Shown here: piece by piece, positions 45,236-54,291 of the stretch | Numbering within the stretch: position 1 is the first letter of the stretch | Layout of the letters: each line of letters starts with the position of its first letter | Origin: Alphaproteobacteria bacterium | GTDB taxonomy: Bacteria; Pseudomonadota; Alphaproteobacteria; Micropepsales; Micropepsaceae | Direction of reading: 5' to 3' | DNA: 64,000 nt | NCBI GenBank assembly: GCA_947462105.1 | Contig: CANHNJ010000003.1 | Coordinates: 81,516-145,515 of the forward strand | Notes under the pieces: generated by a model | The model's input: only the letters and a program-made list of their open reading frames with translations | Databases searched by the model: none | What the model was told of the DNA's origin: nothing | Program-made: the position numbers and the translations under genes

Positions 45236-47719
45236 CTAAGTGCGATCCCGCCCGTTGTTGCGCCAGCGGGCGACAATGGCATCGAGGCCCTCGCGATCCA
45301 TGTTGGGCGTCTTCCAGCCCTTGGAGAAGCTGGCATGGCCGCTGCGCGGCACCACGCGCTTGCCGATATCGTCGAAGCGCACCCGCATCGGCATCGAGAC
45401 GCCCTGCCCCAGCACCAGCGCCTCGCGGTCGCCCAGCAGCGGCAGGAACTCGATCAGGTCGGCCATGCCTTCATAGGTGGAGCCGCGAATGACTTCCTGG
45501 TCGCGCTCGCTGGAGAGGCGCAACACGATGGCGGTGCCGCATTGCGAGACGATGGTGGCGTCCAGTTCGCTGGGGCGCTGCGTCACCAGCGCCAGCGACA
45601 GGCCATATTTGCGGCCTTCCTTGGCGATGCGCGACAGGGCATGGCGGGTGGGGACGAATTTCTGGCTGTCGGCGGGGGCGTAGCGATGCGCTTCCTCGCA
45701 GACCAGCAGCATGGGCAGGCCGCCCTTGGACCACACCGCCAGGTCGAAGGCCAGGCGCGAGATCACCGAGATCACCACGTCGAGAATTTCCGGCGGCACG
45801 GTGGACAGGTCGATGACGCTGATCGGGCGGCCTTCGGCGGGGACGCGGAACAGGCGCGCCAGCACATCGCCCATCGTGTCCTGCACCGACAGGCTGCCGA
45901 ACATGAAATTGTAGCGCTGGTCGGAGACCAGCTTTTCGATGCGGGTGCGCAGGCGTCGATAGGGCAGCATCAGCTGCGAACGCTCCAGGCGGCCAAGCTG
46001 CTCGTCGATGAAGGCGATCACGTCCGACATGCGGAACGGCGTCGGCGTATCGACGGTGATGACATGGCTGTCGGCGCTCTTGCGCGCGACCAGTGCGCCG
46101 GAGCGGCTGGTGGCGCTGTCGCTGTAACGCTTCTTGGCGAAGACCACGCCTTCGGCCAGGATCTCGACCTCGGCATCGTGATGGGCGTCGCGGCTGACCA
46201 GCGCCGCCGTCATTTCCGGGAAGTCGAGCATCCAGAACGGCAGGTGGAAATTGTCCAGGCTGATGGGCTCGACCAGGCCGCCGAACGAAGCGGCATATTC
46301 ATTGTGCACATCCAGGATCACGACATGGGCATGGTTATGCTCGGCCAGCAGGCGCTGCAGCACGCAGGTCAGCGCCGAGGACTTGCCCGAGCCGGTGGAG
46401 CCCACCACCAGGAAATGCTTGGAGAGCAGGTCGTCGATCAGCAGCCGCGCCGGCACGCTGGCATCCTGGAACAGGCTGCCGATCTTGATGCTGGCGGCCT
46501 GGGGCGGGGCATAGACGCGGGTCAGATCATGCTTGTCGGCCAAGAGCACGCCATCGCCCAGGCTGGGCAGCGCCGAGACGCCGCGCCGGAAGGTCAGGCG
46601 CTTGCCCGGATCCATCGCCACTTCGCCCATCAGATTGATCTCGATCAGGCCGGCCGGTACTTCGCCTTCGCTGGCCGTCATGGGCGCGCTGATGGCGGCG
46701 ACGATGCCCATCACCGCCGAGACCGGCGTCATGACTTTCACCAGCCCACCGATCTGGACGCGGCTGTCGGCGCCGGTGATGGCGTCCTGGCGTTCCAGCA
46801 GGGCGACGGCACGGCTGCCCGAGACCGAGACGATATGGGCCAGGCGGATTGGCGGCGCCGCCGGCATGCCGCGACGCTCGCGGAAGTTCGGCGTGGCGCC
46901 CACAGACGCTGGCGCGGCGATATTGGAGGTGGGGCGGTCGATATGCAGCGTGCCGCCATGCAGACGGGCCAGGCCCAGCGCCAGCGGCAGGCCCAGGCCC
47001 ACGCCTTCCTGGGTGCGGGCGCGGCTGGTATCCACCTGCATGAAAGGCTTGAGCGCCAGCATGATCGCTTCATGGGTCATACCGATGCCGGTATCGGCGA
47101 TGGCGATGGTGACGCCGCCATCGGCGATGGGCCGCGCCATCAGCAGCACGCGGCCACCGGACGCAGTAAACTTGGAAGCGTTGGAAAGCAGATTGACCAG
47201 AATCTGGCGCACGCGCTTGTGATCGATATCGACCTCGCGCAGCGAACGGTCGAGGCGGACATCGAGCAACTGCTTCTTGGCATCGAAGTCCGGCTTGACC
47301 TGCTCTGCCGCCGCCGCCGCGACATCGGCGATGGCGACAGGGGCCTTGGTCAGCGCCAGGCTGCCGGATTCCAGTTTCGACATGTCGAGCACGTCGCTGA
47401 CCACGTCGAGCAGGCCGCGGCCCGCCTTGGCGATATGGCCGGCATACTCGGCATTGTCGGCGGCGCTGACAGCGCCGGGTTCGCGCATCATGTCGGAGAA
47501 GCCGATGATGGCGTTGAGCGGCGTGCGCAGCTCATGGCTCATGGCGCCGAGGAAGGCGGATTTGGAGCGCGCGTTGAGTTCGGCTTCCTGGCGCCCGGCG
47601 CGGATCGCCATTTCGGTTTGCCTGCGCAGCATCATCTCGCCGAGGGTTTCGGAATACCTCGCAAGCAGGCTGTTTTTCTGGCGCTTGGCGGCGCGCGAAA
47701 GCGCGCCAGGTCCCTGCAT
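45236..47719 (-). CDS. histidine kinase fused to a HerA-type ATPase
   Basis: One unbroken frame joins two proteins that are usually separate. Numbered from a TTG at 47764, residues 70-135 are HisKA (AMSHELRTPLNAIIGFSDMM, His77) and 185-275 are the ATPase (NLLSNASKFT, DTGIGM, GVGLGL). The kinase stops at HGGTLHI without its usual last strand. After a 25-residue linker, Met300 starts a HerA-like protein (HIVSVSGSRAV, GSTGSGKSS Walker A at about 455, LLVCEEAHR Walker B, TQRPSELD). The ATG at 47719 is my preferred start, though it lacks a good ribosome site. HerA enzymes are hexameric DNA pumps used in repair or defence. Fusion by stop loss or deletion, or two separate genes with an internal start at 46867, remain possible. 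Confidence 0.8.
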   Translation of the reverse strand: MQGPGALSRAAKRQKNSLLARYSETLGEMMLRRQTEMAIRAGRQEAELNARSKSAFLGAMSHELRTPLNAIIGFSDMMREPGAVSAADNAEYAGHIAKAGRGLLDVVSDVLDMSKLESGSLALTKAPVAIADVAAAAAEQVKPDFDAKKQLLDVRLDRSLREVDIDHKRVRQILVNLLSNASKFTASGGRVLLMARPIADGGVTIAIADTGIGMTHEAIMLALKPFMQVDTSRARTQEGVGLGLPLALGLARLHGGTLHIDRPTSNIAAPASVGATPNFRERRGMPAAPPIRLAHIVSVSGSRAVALLERQDAITGADSRVQIGGLVKVMTPVSAVMGIVAAISAPMTASEGEVPAGLIEINLMGEVAMDPGKRLTFRRGVSALPSLGDGVLLADKHDLTRVYAPPQAASIKIGSLFQDASVPARLLIDDLLSKHFLVVGSTGSGKSSALTCVLQRLLAEHNHAHVVILDVHNEYAASFGGLVEPISLDNFHLPFWMLDFPEMTAALVSRDAHHDAEVEILAEGVVFAKKRYSDSATSRSGALVARKSADSHVITVDTPTPFRMSDVIAFIDEQLGRLERSQLMLPYRRLRTRIEKLVSDQRYNFMFGSLSVQDTMGDVLARLFRVPAEGRPISVIDLSTVPPEILDVVISVISRLAFDLAVWSKGGLPMLLVCEEAHRYAPADSQKFVPTRHALSRIAKEGRKYGLSLALVTQRPSELDATIVSQCGTAIVLRLSSERDQEVIRGSTYEGMADLIEFLPLLGDREALVLGQGVSMPMRVRFDDIGKRVVPRSGHASFSKGWKTPNMDREGLDAIVARWRNNGRDRT

Positions 47720-47827
47720 CAACACGACGAAAACCCCGGCAATACGGGCCAGATTAACGCCCAAGGGGTTCAGGCCCGGTTAAGGCCCGGGCCGGCAACT
47801 GCAACTTTTGGTAGAAAAGCCCCGTTT

Positions 47828-49915
47828 CTAGCGGCTTCCTGCAGCCTGCGGTGCGGAAATCGGCATCAGCCGCGCCTCTTCCGGCTTGGGCTTGGGTCCC
47901 GCCGCCGTCAGGACGCTGCCCCGGGCATTCTGGAAGGGATAGCTGCGCGCCACGTTGAGGATGACGCTGGCAAAGGTGTCGCCATCGGCCTTCACCCTGG
48001 CGACGATGTCTTCCACCGCCGGGCGGTCGAAGCCCTGGATGCCGCGACCCAGCGCATAGGACAGCATCTTGCGCACGAAGGCGCGGCGGAAATCATCCTT
48101 GCGCGCCGCCAGCATCTGGCGGAACTCGACCGGGCCACCGAACTTCTTGCCGTCGATCTCACCCGAGGCATCAACGGGATCGCCATTGTCGGTCAGGCGC
48201 CAGGCGCCGGTGCCGGAATAATTCTCCAGCGCGAAGCCATACGGGTCCATGCGGGCATGACAGCCGGCGCAGGAGGGGAAATTGCGATGCTGCTCGAAGA
48301 TCTGGCGCACCGTGCCCTTGAGCTGGGTGTTGGTGTCGAGCGCCAGCGACGGCACGTTGGGCGGCGGCGGTGGAATCTTCTGGTTGAACAGGTTTTCCAG
48401 GATGAACTTGCCGCGCACCACGGGCGAGGTGCGCATGCCGTCGGCCAGCGGCTTGGAGGTCAGGGTCAGGATCGAAGCCTGGGTCATGACGCCGCCGCGC
48501 TGCGCCGTGTCCACCGCCACCTTGCGGAATTCCGGACCGGTGACGTTCGGGATGCCATACAGCTTGGCCAGGCGTTCATCGACAAAAGTGTAGTCCGACG
48601 CCAGCAGATCGGTGATCGGCCGGTTGTTGGTGACGATGTAGTTGAAATAATTCTCGGTCTCGGCCCGCATTGAGGCCAGCAGGGCCTTGTCCACGTTGGG
48701 CGTCGCTTCCAGGCCGCGAATTTCCAGCCACTGGCCCAGGAAATCCCGGGTCAGCGAGATGCCCTTGGGATCGCTGAGCATCCGCTTCACCTGGGTTTCC
48801 AGGTTCTGCTTCAGCGTGCCCGCCTTGGCCGCCTCGAACAGCGCATCATCCGGCATCGAGCTCCAGAGGAAATAGGAGAGCCGGTTGGCGAGCTGGTAGT
48901 CGTTCAGCGCGAAGATCGCGCCCTTGCCGTCGGCGGCTGCGTTGCTTTCCATGCGGAAGAGGAAATCGGGCGACATCGTCGCGGCGCGGATCGCCAGCGA
49001 CATGGCGCGATCGATGGATTCATCCGACAGGCCGTCATGGGTGAAGGCCATGTTGACGAACTTCATCAGGCCCGCGATCTCGGCATCGCTCACCGGGCGG
49101 CGGAAGGCGCGCGGCGCGAAGGCCAGCAGGTTGACGCGCACCTTCTCCATCGGATTGGCGTAGTCGGTCTTGAAATCCTTGCTGGGATCGTTGAGGCGCG
49201 AGGTGCTGCCGGCAAGGCTGGAAAATTGCACCTTGGGCTTCTCGACATCGGTGCGCGGCTTCATCGCCAGGGCGCTGGCCTTCTCGGCGGCATCGAGATA
49301 GCGCTCGATCAGGATCGGCGACAGCGTCAGCGTGTCGGCATTGTTGTCGAAGCTTTCGCCGCGCTCATCGGCGGGGAAGTCGGCGGCGGCGTTGTAGGAC
49401 GCGGGCAGGTAGAGCAGGTCGCGCAGCGTGTTGGCATATTCGCGGTTGTTGAGGCGGCGCACGATGAAGGGGCCCGGATCGGGCTTGATGCTGGCCAGCA
49501 CGCGATTGTTGATGAAGTCGACCAGCAGGGTGCGTTCCGCGTCGGTCGGCTTGTTGGTGCTGGTGGCGGGCGGCATGTGCCGGGTGGAGAGTTCGGTCGC
49601 CACCTTGGTCCAGAGTTCGTCATTGCCGGCGCTGGCGATAGCTTCGGCGTCATCCTTGAAACGCAGCAAGACATCACCGCGCGGCGCTGCGCCGCTGTGG
49701 CAGGCGCCGCAATATTTGGCGAGGACGGCAGTGTGGGCATTGCTGGCGGGCGCGGCGGCAGCCGTCGCAGCGGCAGGTGCGGATTCGCCCAGCGCCACCT
49801 GGGTGACGGGTTTCGCAGCGGCGGGCGCATCTTCGGCAACCGCAAAGCTGTGAAAGCAGAGCAGGGAAATCATTCCCGCCGCCGTCAAACCCAATGTCCT
49901 GATCAGGCCGTTCAC
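47828..49915 (-). CDS. DUF1592/DUF1588/DUF1585 cytochrome-c-like secreted protein
   Basis: The 695-residue protein has a signal peptide (MNGLIRTLGLTAAGMISLL), a heme motif CGACH near residue 70, then DUF1587 (RRLNNREYANTLRDLLYLP), DUF1595/1592 (FAPRAFRRPVSDAEIAGL; NRLSYFLWSSMPDDALF), DUF1588 (RTSPVVRGKFILENLFN) with a second heme motif CAGCH, and DUF1585 (MLSYALGRGIQGFDR). This set is typical of planctomycete- and acidobacteria-like proteins with unknown redox roles. The usual DUF1552 partner gene is not beside it. It is likely periplasmic. Confidence 0.92.
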   Translation of the reverse strand: MNGLIRTLGLTAAGMISLLCFHSFAVAEDAPAAAKPVTQVALGESAPAAATAAAAPASNAHTAVLAKYCGACHSGAAPRGDVLLRFKDDAEAIASAGNDELWTKVATELSTRHMPPATSTNKPTDAERTLLVDFINNRVLASIKPDPGPFIVRRLNNREYANTLRDLLYLPASYNAAADFPADERGESFDNNADTLTLSPILIERYLDAAEKASALAMKPRTDVEKPKVQFSSLAGSTSRLNDPSKDFKTDYANPMEKVRVNLLAFAPRAFRRPVSDAEIAGLMKFVNMAFTHDGLSDESIDRAMSLAIRAATMSPDFLFRMESNAAADGKGAIFALNDYQLANRLSYFLWSSMPDDALFEAAKAGTLKQNLETQVKRMLSDPKGISLTRDFLGQWLEIRGLEATPNVDKALLASMRAETENYFNYIVTNNRPITDLLASDYTFVDERLAKLYGIPNVTGPEFRKVAVDTAQRGGVMTQASILTLTSKPLADGMRTSPVVRGKFILENLFNQKIPPPPPNVPSLALDTNTQLKGTVRQIFEQHRNFPSCAGCHARMDPYGFALENYSGTGAWRLTDNGDPVDASGEIDGKKFGGPVEFRQMLAARKDDFRRAFVRKMLSYALGRGIQGFDRPAVEDIVARVKADGDTFASVILNVARSYPFQNARGSVLTAAGPKPKPEEARLMPISAPQAAGSR

Positions 49916-50018
49916 GCATCTCTCCCGCCGGGACCGCTCTGCGGCGGTGCCGTTATCGTTTGCAGGTTACATAGCATGGGTTTGGCCCAAGGAAAATGTC
50001 TGACAAATGTGGACAAGC

Positions 50019-50810
50019 TCAGGTAATCGCTAGGGAAACCTGGCCCAGCACGCCAAAATCACCCTGCACCCGGTCGCCCGGCACGATTTCCACCGGTTTG
50101 ACGCAGGTGCCGGTGGTGACCACCTCGCCCGCCTTCAGCGTCAGGCCGTGGCGGGACAATTCATTGGCCAGCCAGGCCAGGGCAAGCCGCGGATCGCCCA
50201 GCACATTGGCGCCGGCGCCTTCGCCCGCGATCCTGCCGCCGATCATCGCCCGCACGGCATGCGCCGCCAGATCGTGCGTCCGCCACCGGGCGGTGGCGGC
50301 CGGGCCCAGGACGAATTTGTGGGCGCAGGCATTGTCGGCCACCAGTTGCGCCACGCCCACGCGGGTGACGTCGGTGTAGCGCGTATCGGGAAGTTCGATG
50401 GCGGGATGCAGCGTGGCGACGGCGTCCATCACTTCGTCCACAAGATAGGGCGCCGCGCGCGGCGGCAGGTCGCGGGCCATGCGGAAGGCGAACTCCATCT
50501 CCGCCAGCCGCATATGGCTGCCACCGATGACGAAGGTGCCGCCATCTGCGATGACGCGCTCGGCCAGCAGCCGCCCGGCGATGGGGCCATCGACATTGAT
50601 GTGCGCCTGCCCCGCCGCGCTGGTGGCGGCAATCTTCCAGCCGAACAAAGGCTGCTGCGTCTGTTCCTCGATGAAGGCCTGGATGCGATAGCCTTCGGCG
50701 CGATCTGCCGGGCGCAAGGCATCCGGCAGGGCGTCGATCAGCGTCTCGTCCCGCCAATGGCGATGCAGCAAGGCGCTGGCGGCGCGCAGGTCGGTGTGGC
50801 TCAGGGTCAT
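50019..50810 (-). CDS. 2-keto-4-pentenoate hydratase / fumarylacetoacetase-fold protein
   Basis: The start at 50810 (MTLSHTDLRAASALLHRHWR) follows an AAGAAG site; an ATG-less extension was ignored. The 263 residues show the MhpD-like pattern GYRIQAFIEEQTQQPLFGWKIAATS, AEMEFAFRMARDLP (metal ligands) and GVVTTGTC-like KAGEVVTTGTCVKPVEI near the end. Enzymes of this group hydrate 2-hydroxypenta-2,4-dienoate in aromatic meta-cleavage, but many members have other 2-oxo-acid substrates. No other aromatic-degradation genes are nearby. Confidence 0.82.
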   Translation of the reverse strand: MTLSHTDLRAASALLHRHWRDETLIDALPDALRPADRAEGYRIQAFIEEQTQQPLFGWKIAATSAAGQAHINVDGPIAGRLLAERVIADGGTFVIGGSHMRLAEMEFAFRMARDLPPRAAPYLVDEVMDAVATLHPAIELPDTRYTDVTRVGVAQLVADNACAHKFVLGPAATARWRTHDLAAHAVRAMIGGRIAGEGAGANVLGDPRLALAWLANELSRHGLTLKAGEVVTTGTCVKPVEIVPGDRVQGDFGVLGQVSLAIT

Positions 50811-50829
50811 GCCGCTTCTTAACGCGGCC

Positions 50830-51060
50830 TCAGCCACGCGGCCAGATCATCTTCACTTTCAGCCCGCCCAGCTCCGAGCGTTTCAGCCCGATGCTGCCGC
50901 CCCGCGCCTCCACCAGGTCGCGCGCAATCGCCAGCCCCAGGCCATGACCGGGCCCGGTTTCGTCCAGCCGCCGCCCCCGGATCAGCGCCTCTTCCGCCTG
51001 CCAGTCCTGCAGGCCCGGGCCGTCATCCTCGACCAGGAGGCAGACGCTGGCGGCATCGGC
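50830..51060 (-). pseudogene. histidine-kinase ATPase-domain relic (C-terminal 75 residues)
   Basis: Only the end of an HATPase domain remains: VCLLVEDDGPGL, a DETGPGHGLGLAIARDLVEA G2 box and the last strand LGGLKVKMIWPRG. Going upstream, kinase sequence stops around 51060 and the DNA becomes part of a TonB receptor on the other strand. With no HisKA region, N-box or start, this cannot work as a kinase. It marks a deletion or rearrangement end. Confidence 0.75.
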
Positions 51061-51084
51061 GGCGGCGATGGCGGCGAGGCCGGC

Positions 51085-51285
51085 TTCACCCATGATCTGC
51101 CGCAATGGAATCTGCGCTGGGGCGCGGAGCTGGATGCCGTCAGCCACGGGACGGATTATCGCATCGACGAAGTCACCCGCACCCACAATCCCAGCCGGCT
51201 GGAAGTCTTCGCCGAGTACAAGCCCAGCACCGCATGGACCGTGCGCATCTATGGCATGAACCTGCAGTATAATTTCGGGCTGTAG
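51085..51285 (+). pseudogene. TonB-dependent receptor relic (late barrel strands)
   Basis: A frame without its own start codes NLRWGAELDAVSHGTDYRIDEV and LEVFAEYKPSTAWTVRIYGMNL, typical of the last third of a TonB receptor barrel, then jumps to a short QYNFGL ending and stops at 51285. The normal last 60-80 residues seem absent, so this is itself an incomplete tail. It touches the kinase relic on the opposite strand. Confidence 0.7.
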
Positions 51286-51359
51286 GTCTGGGCCACATTT
51301 GTCTGAGGATTGCGCCTGGCCCAGCTTGGCGTCATCCTCACGCCAAAATGAGGACGCCC

Positions 51360-52427
51360 ATGCTGAACCGCATTCTCGCCGCCGCACTCGCCTTGTCACT
51401 CGCGCCTGCCCCGCTGCTGGCGCAGGAGCCGCCGCCAGTGGCCCCGCGCGGCGTGGTCGCGCCCGACCAGAACCTGCCGCCCTATATCAAGAAGCTGACC
51501 AGCTTTGGCGAACGGGCCGAATTCTCGCTCGACAGCAAGAAGGTGCTGTTTGTCGCCAAGACTTTCGGCGACGTGCTGGAATACGACATCGCCAGCGGCC
51601 AGATCCGCAACCTGACCTCGCACTTTCCCAACTATGGCTTCACCCGGGCGCTCTATCTGGCGAACGGCCATATCCTGCTGGCGGGGCCGACGGAGTATGA
51701 CCTGAAGGACCCGGCCAAGGCCCGCGCCAATTGCTGGATGTTCGTGCTCGATCCCGCCTCGGGCAAGCCGCCCATGCCGTTGAACATGAAGGCGGCGGAA
51801 GGGCCGGTGCCGTCGCGCACCCGCCTGCACATCGCCTGGTCGCAGCGTGCCGCCGCCTTCCCGGGCGAAATGGCGCCCGGTTCCTCGCGCATGCTGGAAG
51901 CCGACATCGTCTATGACAATGGCGTGCCGCGCCTGGCCAACCAGCGCACCATCATCACCAGCGCCGAGCTGCCCTTCAAGGCGACGCTGGAGCCGCAGAA
52001 CTTCATGCCCGGCAACGAGAACCAGCTCACCTTCAGCATGTATGACTACAACCAGACCGACGCGTTCGGCATCGACCTGACCACCAAGACGCTGACCAAC
52101 TATTCCAATGCGCCGGTGGTCTATGACGAGCCGGAGGGCATTTTCCCGGACGGCAAGTTCACCACGGTGGAATCGGATCATCACAATCCCGCCGGCACCG
52201 GCTTCGACCGCGCCGACATCTACAAGCTGTCGCTGGACGGCAAGAGCACGATGACGCGCCTGACCTGTTTCGCCAACGTGCCGACCTATCGCGCCTCGAA
52301 CCCCGTCATCAGCGATGACGGCCGGTATATGGCGTTCCAGATGGGCCGGTCTGGCGTGGCGGCGGGCACCGGCTGGGGCATCTTCCTGTACGATCTGCAG
52401 GCGGCGGGCCCCAGCCCGAAATGCTGA
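51360..52427 (+). CDS. secreted PD40/WD40-like beta-propeller protein
   Basis: Start 51360 opens a signal peptide (MLNRILAAALALSLAPAPLLAQ). The 355-residue mature part has repeated propeller blades of the PD40/TolB-like kind (RAEFSLDSKKVLFVAK; SRMLEADIVYDNGVPRLANQ; NPVISDDGRYMAFQMGRSG). It lacks any catalytic domain. Such proteins may bind ligands or other proteins in the periplasm; the role is unknown. It precedes the secreted cupin gene on the same strand by 144 bases. Confidence 0.75.
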   Translation: MLNRILAAALALSLAPAPLLAQEPPPVAPRGVVAPDQNLPPYIKKLTSFGERAEFSLDSKKVLFVAKTFGDVLEYDIASGQIRNLTSHFPNYGFTRALYLANGHILLAGPTEYDLKDPAKARANCWMFVLDPASGKPPMPLNMKAAEGPVPSRTRLHIAWSQRAAAFPGEMAPGSSRMLEADIVYDNGVPRLANQRTIITSAELPFKATLEPQNFMPGNENQLTFSMYDYNQTDAFGIDLTTKTLTNYSNAPVVYDEPEGIFPDGKFTTVESDHHNPAGTGFDRADIYKLSLDGKSTMTRLTCFANVPTYRASNPVISDDGRYMAFQMGRSGVAAGTGWGIFLYDLQAAGPSPKC

Positions 52428-52571
52428 CCGCAGGACGGATGCAATCCTGACCGAAAAGCAATGCTTTCATAGCTTGAGAGCCCGGGCGCGGAGCAAATTG
52501 CCAGCCGCCATCCCTTGCGCCTCTATGGCCGCCAAGCTTCGACACGAAGCAGGCATGGGGAAGGAAAAGCA

Positions 52572-53576
52572 ATGCAACAACACAGGCTGGCGGCCGGTAT
52601 CGCGGCCATTGTCCTGGCTTCGATTGCAACCGGCTGGGCGCAGCCCGCTGCGCCGGCGGGACGCGGCGGCGGCAATGCCGCGCAGGCCGGCATCCCGGTC
52701 TATACTTTCAAGCCGACCGATCTCACCTATCACGCGCCGATGAAGCCGGTCTGGCACATCGCCGACATCATCGCCGCGCACAAGGGCCAGACCGACTGGG
52801 CGCAGCCGGTGGTGAAGGATGCCTGGTTCAACATCCAGTACATCTCGCTGGGTGCGGGCAAGAAAACGCCCGTGAGCTTCCAGGGCGACACTGCGATCCT
52901 GTTCATCGTCCATTCGGGCCGGGTGCGTTTCACCTTCAAGGATTTTCCCGCCATCGAAGCGGGCGAGGACGGGCTGGTATCGATCCCGGCGCGCACGCCC
53001 TATGCCATCGAGACGATCAGCAGCACGCCGTCGATCCGCTTTGAAGTGCGCAACGTGATGGCGGGCACGCTCTTCCCGGTGGCCGACAACGCCACGCCGC
53101 CGCCCGCGCCGCCCGGCTACACCACCGTCCGGGTCGATTGCCGCTGCCAGCTCGCCTCGGTCAAGGACCAGAAGCCGCAATATTTCGATTATGGCGGCTG
53201 GGCCAAGGCCAATCCCGATGTGCAGCGCGCGCCCGGCATGCCCAAGGCGCCCGGCCAGTTCTACATGGACGGGCTGATGTTCCTCTATACCGGGCGCAGC
53301 ACGACCGGCGTGCCGCTGCCGCCGCCCAACGTGGTCGGGCATTTCCACACTGGCCAGGCGGAATGGTGGTACGTGCTGGAAGGCAACATGGCCACCCGCA
53401 TCGAAGGCCAGGGCGATGTCTATGGCAATCACGGCGACATCATCTATTCGCCGCAGGGCGCCTATCACCAGACCATCATGCTCGGAAAGCCCAGCACGCG
53501 CACGCCCGCAGGCACGACCGGCGTGATGGACTCGGCGATATCGCTGGTGCCGCCCGGCGCGGGTGGCGGCGAATAG
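52572..53576 (+). CDS. secreted double-cupin protein of unknown function
   Basis: Start 52572 follows AAGGAAAAGC and opens a signal peptide (MQQHRLAAGIAAIVLASIAT, then GWAQ). The 334 residues include a first cupin region around 85-170 (GKKTPVSFQGDTAILFIVHSG) and a second at about 230-310 with GHFHTGQAEWWYVLEGNMATRIEG and GDIIYSPQGAYHQTI, which supplies metal-binding His and Glu. A Gly-rich RGGGNAAQAG stretch follows the signal. The ligand is unknown. It is the second exported cupin in the window. Confidence 0.78.
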   Translation: MQQHRLAAGIAAIVLASIATGWAQPAAPAGRGGGNAAQAGIPVYTFKPTDLTYHAPMKPVWHIADIIAAHKGQTDWAQPVVKDAWFNIQYISLGAGKKTPVSFQGDTAILFIVHSGRVRFTFKDFPAIEAGEDGLVSIPARTPYAIETISSTPSIRFEVRNVMAGTLFPVADNATPPPAPPGYTTVRVDCRCQLASVKDQKPQYFDYGGWAKANPDVQRAPGMPKAPGQFYMDGLMFLYTGRSTTGVPLPPPNVVGHFHTGQAEWWYVLEGNMATRIEGQGDVYGNHGDIIYSPQGAYHQTIMLGKPSTRTPAGTTGVMDSAISLVPPGAGGGE

Positions 53577-53652
53577 CAGGCATGACGCTTCATGCGGCGG
53601 GCCCTGGCCCGAAATGCCAGGGCGCCAGGCGCGGATATATTGGAAGAAGAGT

Positions 53653-53726
53653 TGGAGCGGGCGAAGGGAATCGAACCCTCGTCAGTAGCTTGGGAAGCTA
53701 CAGCTCTACCATTGAGCTACGCCCGC
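53653..53726 (-). tRNA. tRNA-Gly (anticodon CCC)
   Basis: On the minus strand the sequence folds into a complete cloverleaf: acceptor GCGGGCG with CGCCCGC, a D arm GCTC...GAGC, an anticodon stem GTAGC/GCTAC around the loop TTCCCAA (anticodon CCC), and a T loop TTCGATT. The discriminator is T and CCA is encoded. It reads GGG codons. Confidence 0.96.
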
Positions 53727-53854
53727 ATAGCGGCGCTTATAACGCGCAAAAGAACGCTTTGGAAGCTGCCTTGCTGTCCGCCCTGTGCCAGAAGCAGCCG
53801 TAAGACGCTGCGACAATTCCCTGCCAGCGCGTTTCCTATGAGAATTCTACGAGG

Positions 53855-54225
53855 CTAACGCGCTTCCATAATCATGCGCGTCAGTTGCTGCCGCAAGGAA
53901 CGGCCGGTGAGCGCCAAAGCGACATTGGCATAGCCTTCTGCGAGCAGTTGCGCCTGCAGCGTCTCAATACTCGACACGTCGCCGCTTTTTGCCACCTGAA
54001 AGGCGCGTTCGATAACCCCGGGACTCGCGTTAGAGCTCAAGAAGCGTCCGCCCTGCTCCAAAGTCCCGTCTTGATATTGAATTTCAGCTTTCCGGCTGCC
54101 CGCATCCGCATCAACAGGTCTTGCAGGGCATCGGTTGTCTTGCTGCTGGGATCGAGCAATCGCTGAATGGCGTAGACAGCAAGGGGCTTAGTCAGCGCGC
54201 CCAGAACATCGTCTTCAGTCGTCAT
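53855..54225 (-). pseudogene. small protein of unknown function, probably one gene with a frameshift
   Basis: An ATG at 54225 starts a 62-residue frame (MTTEDDVLGALTKPLAVYAI, later LQDLLMRMRAAGKLKF) ending at 54037. An overlapping frame to its left continues from about 54061 to 53855 (FLSSNASPGVIERAFQVAKSG; IETLQAQLLAEGYANVALAL) but offers only a TTG start. Both parts are helical and acidic-basic mixed like a single domain, so a one-base error or mutation near 54050 is likely. A translationally coupled pair is the alternative. I do not recognise the family. Confidence 0.5.
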
Positions 54226-54291
54226 TATCGAAAAACTTCCATGCTTGATCTGACCAGCGCAGCGGCTGTTTTATTGCCGCGTGCGCCGCCG

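Noticed and set aside
45335..48673. 1112-codon plus-strand frame opposite the kinase-HerA and DUF1592 genes
   Set aside because: It spans two real genes on the other strand, has His/Gln/Arg-rich shadow composition and no domain.
53592..53858. Short frame reading through the tRNA-Gly region
   Set aside because: It is a translation of the tRNA gene complement; the cloverleaf is complete.
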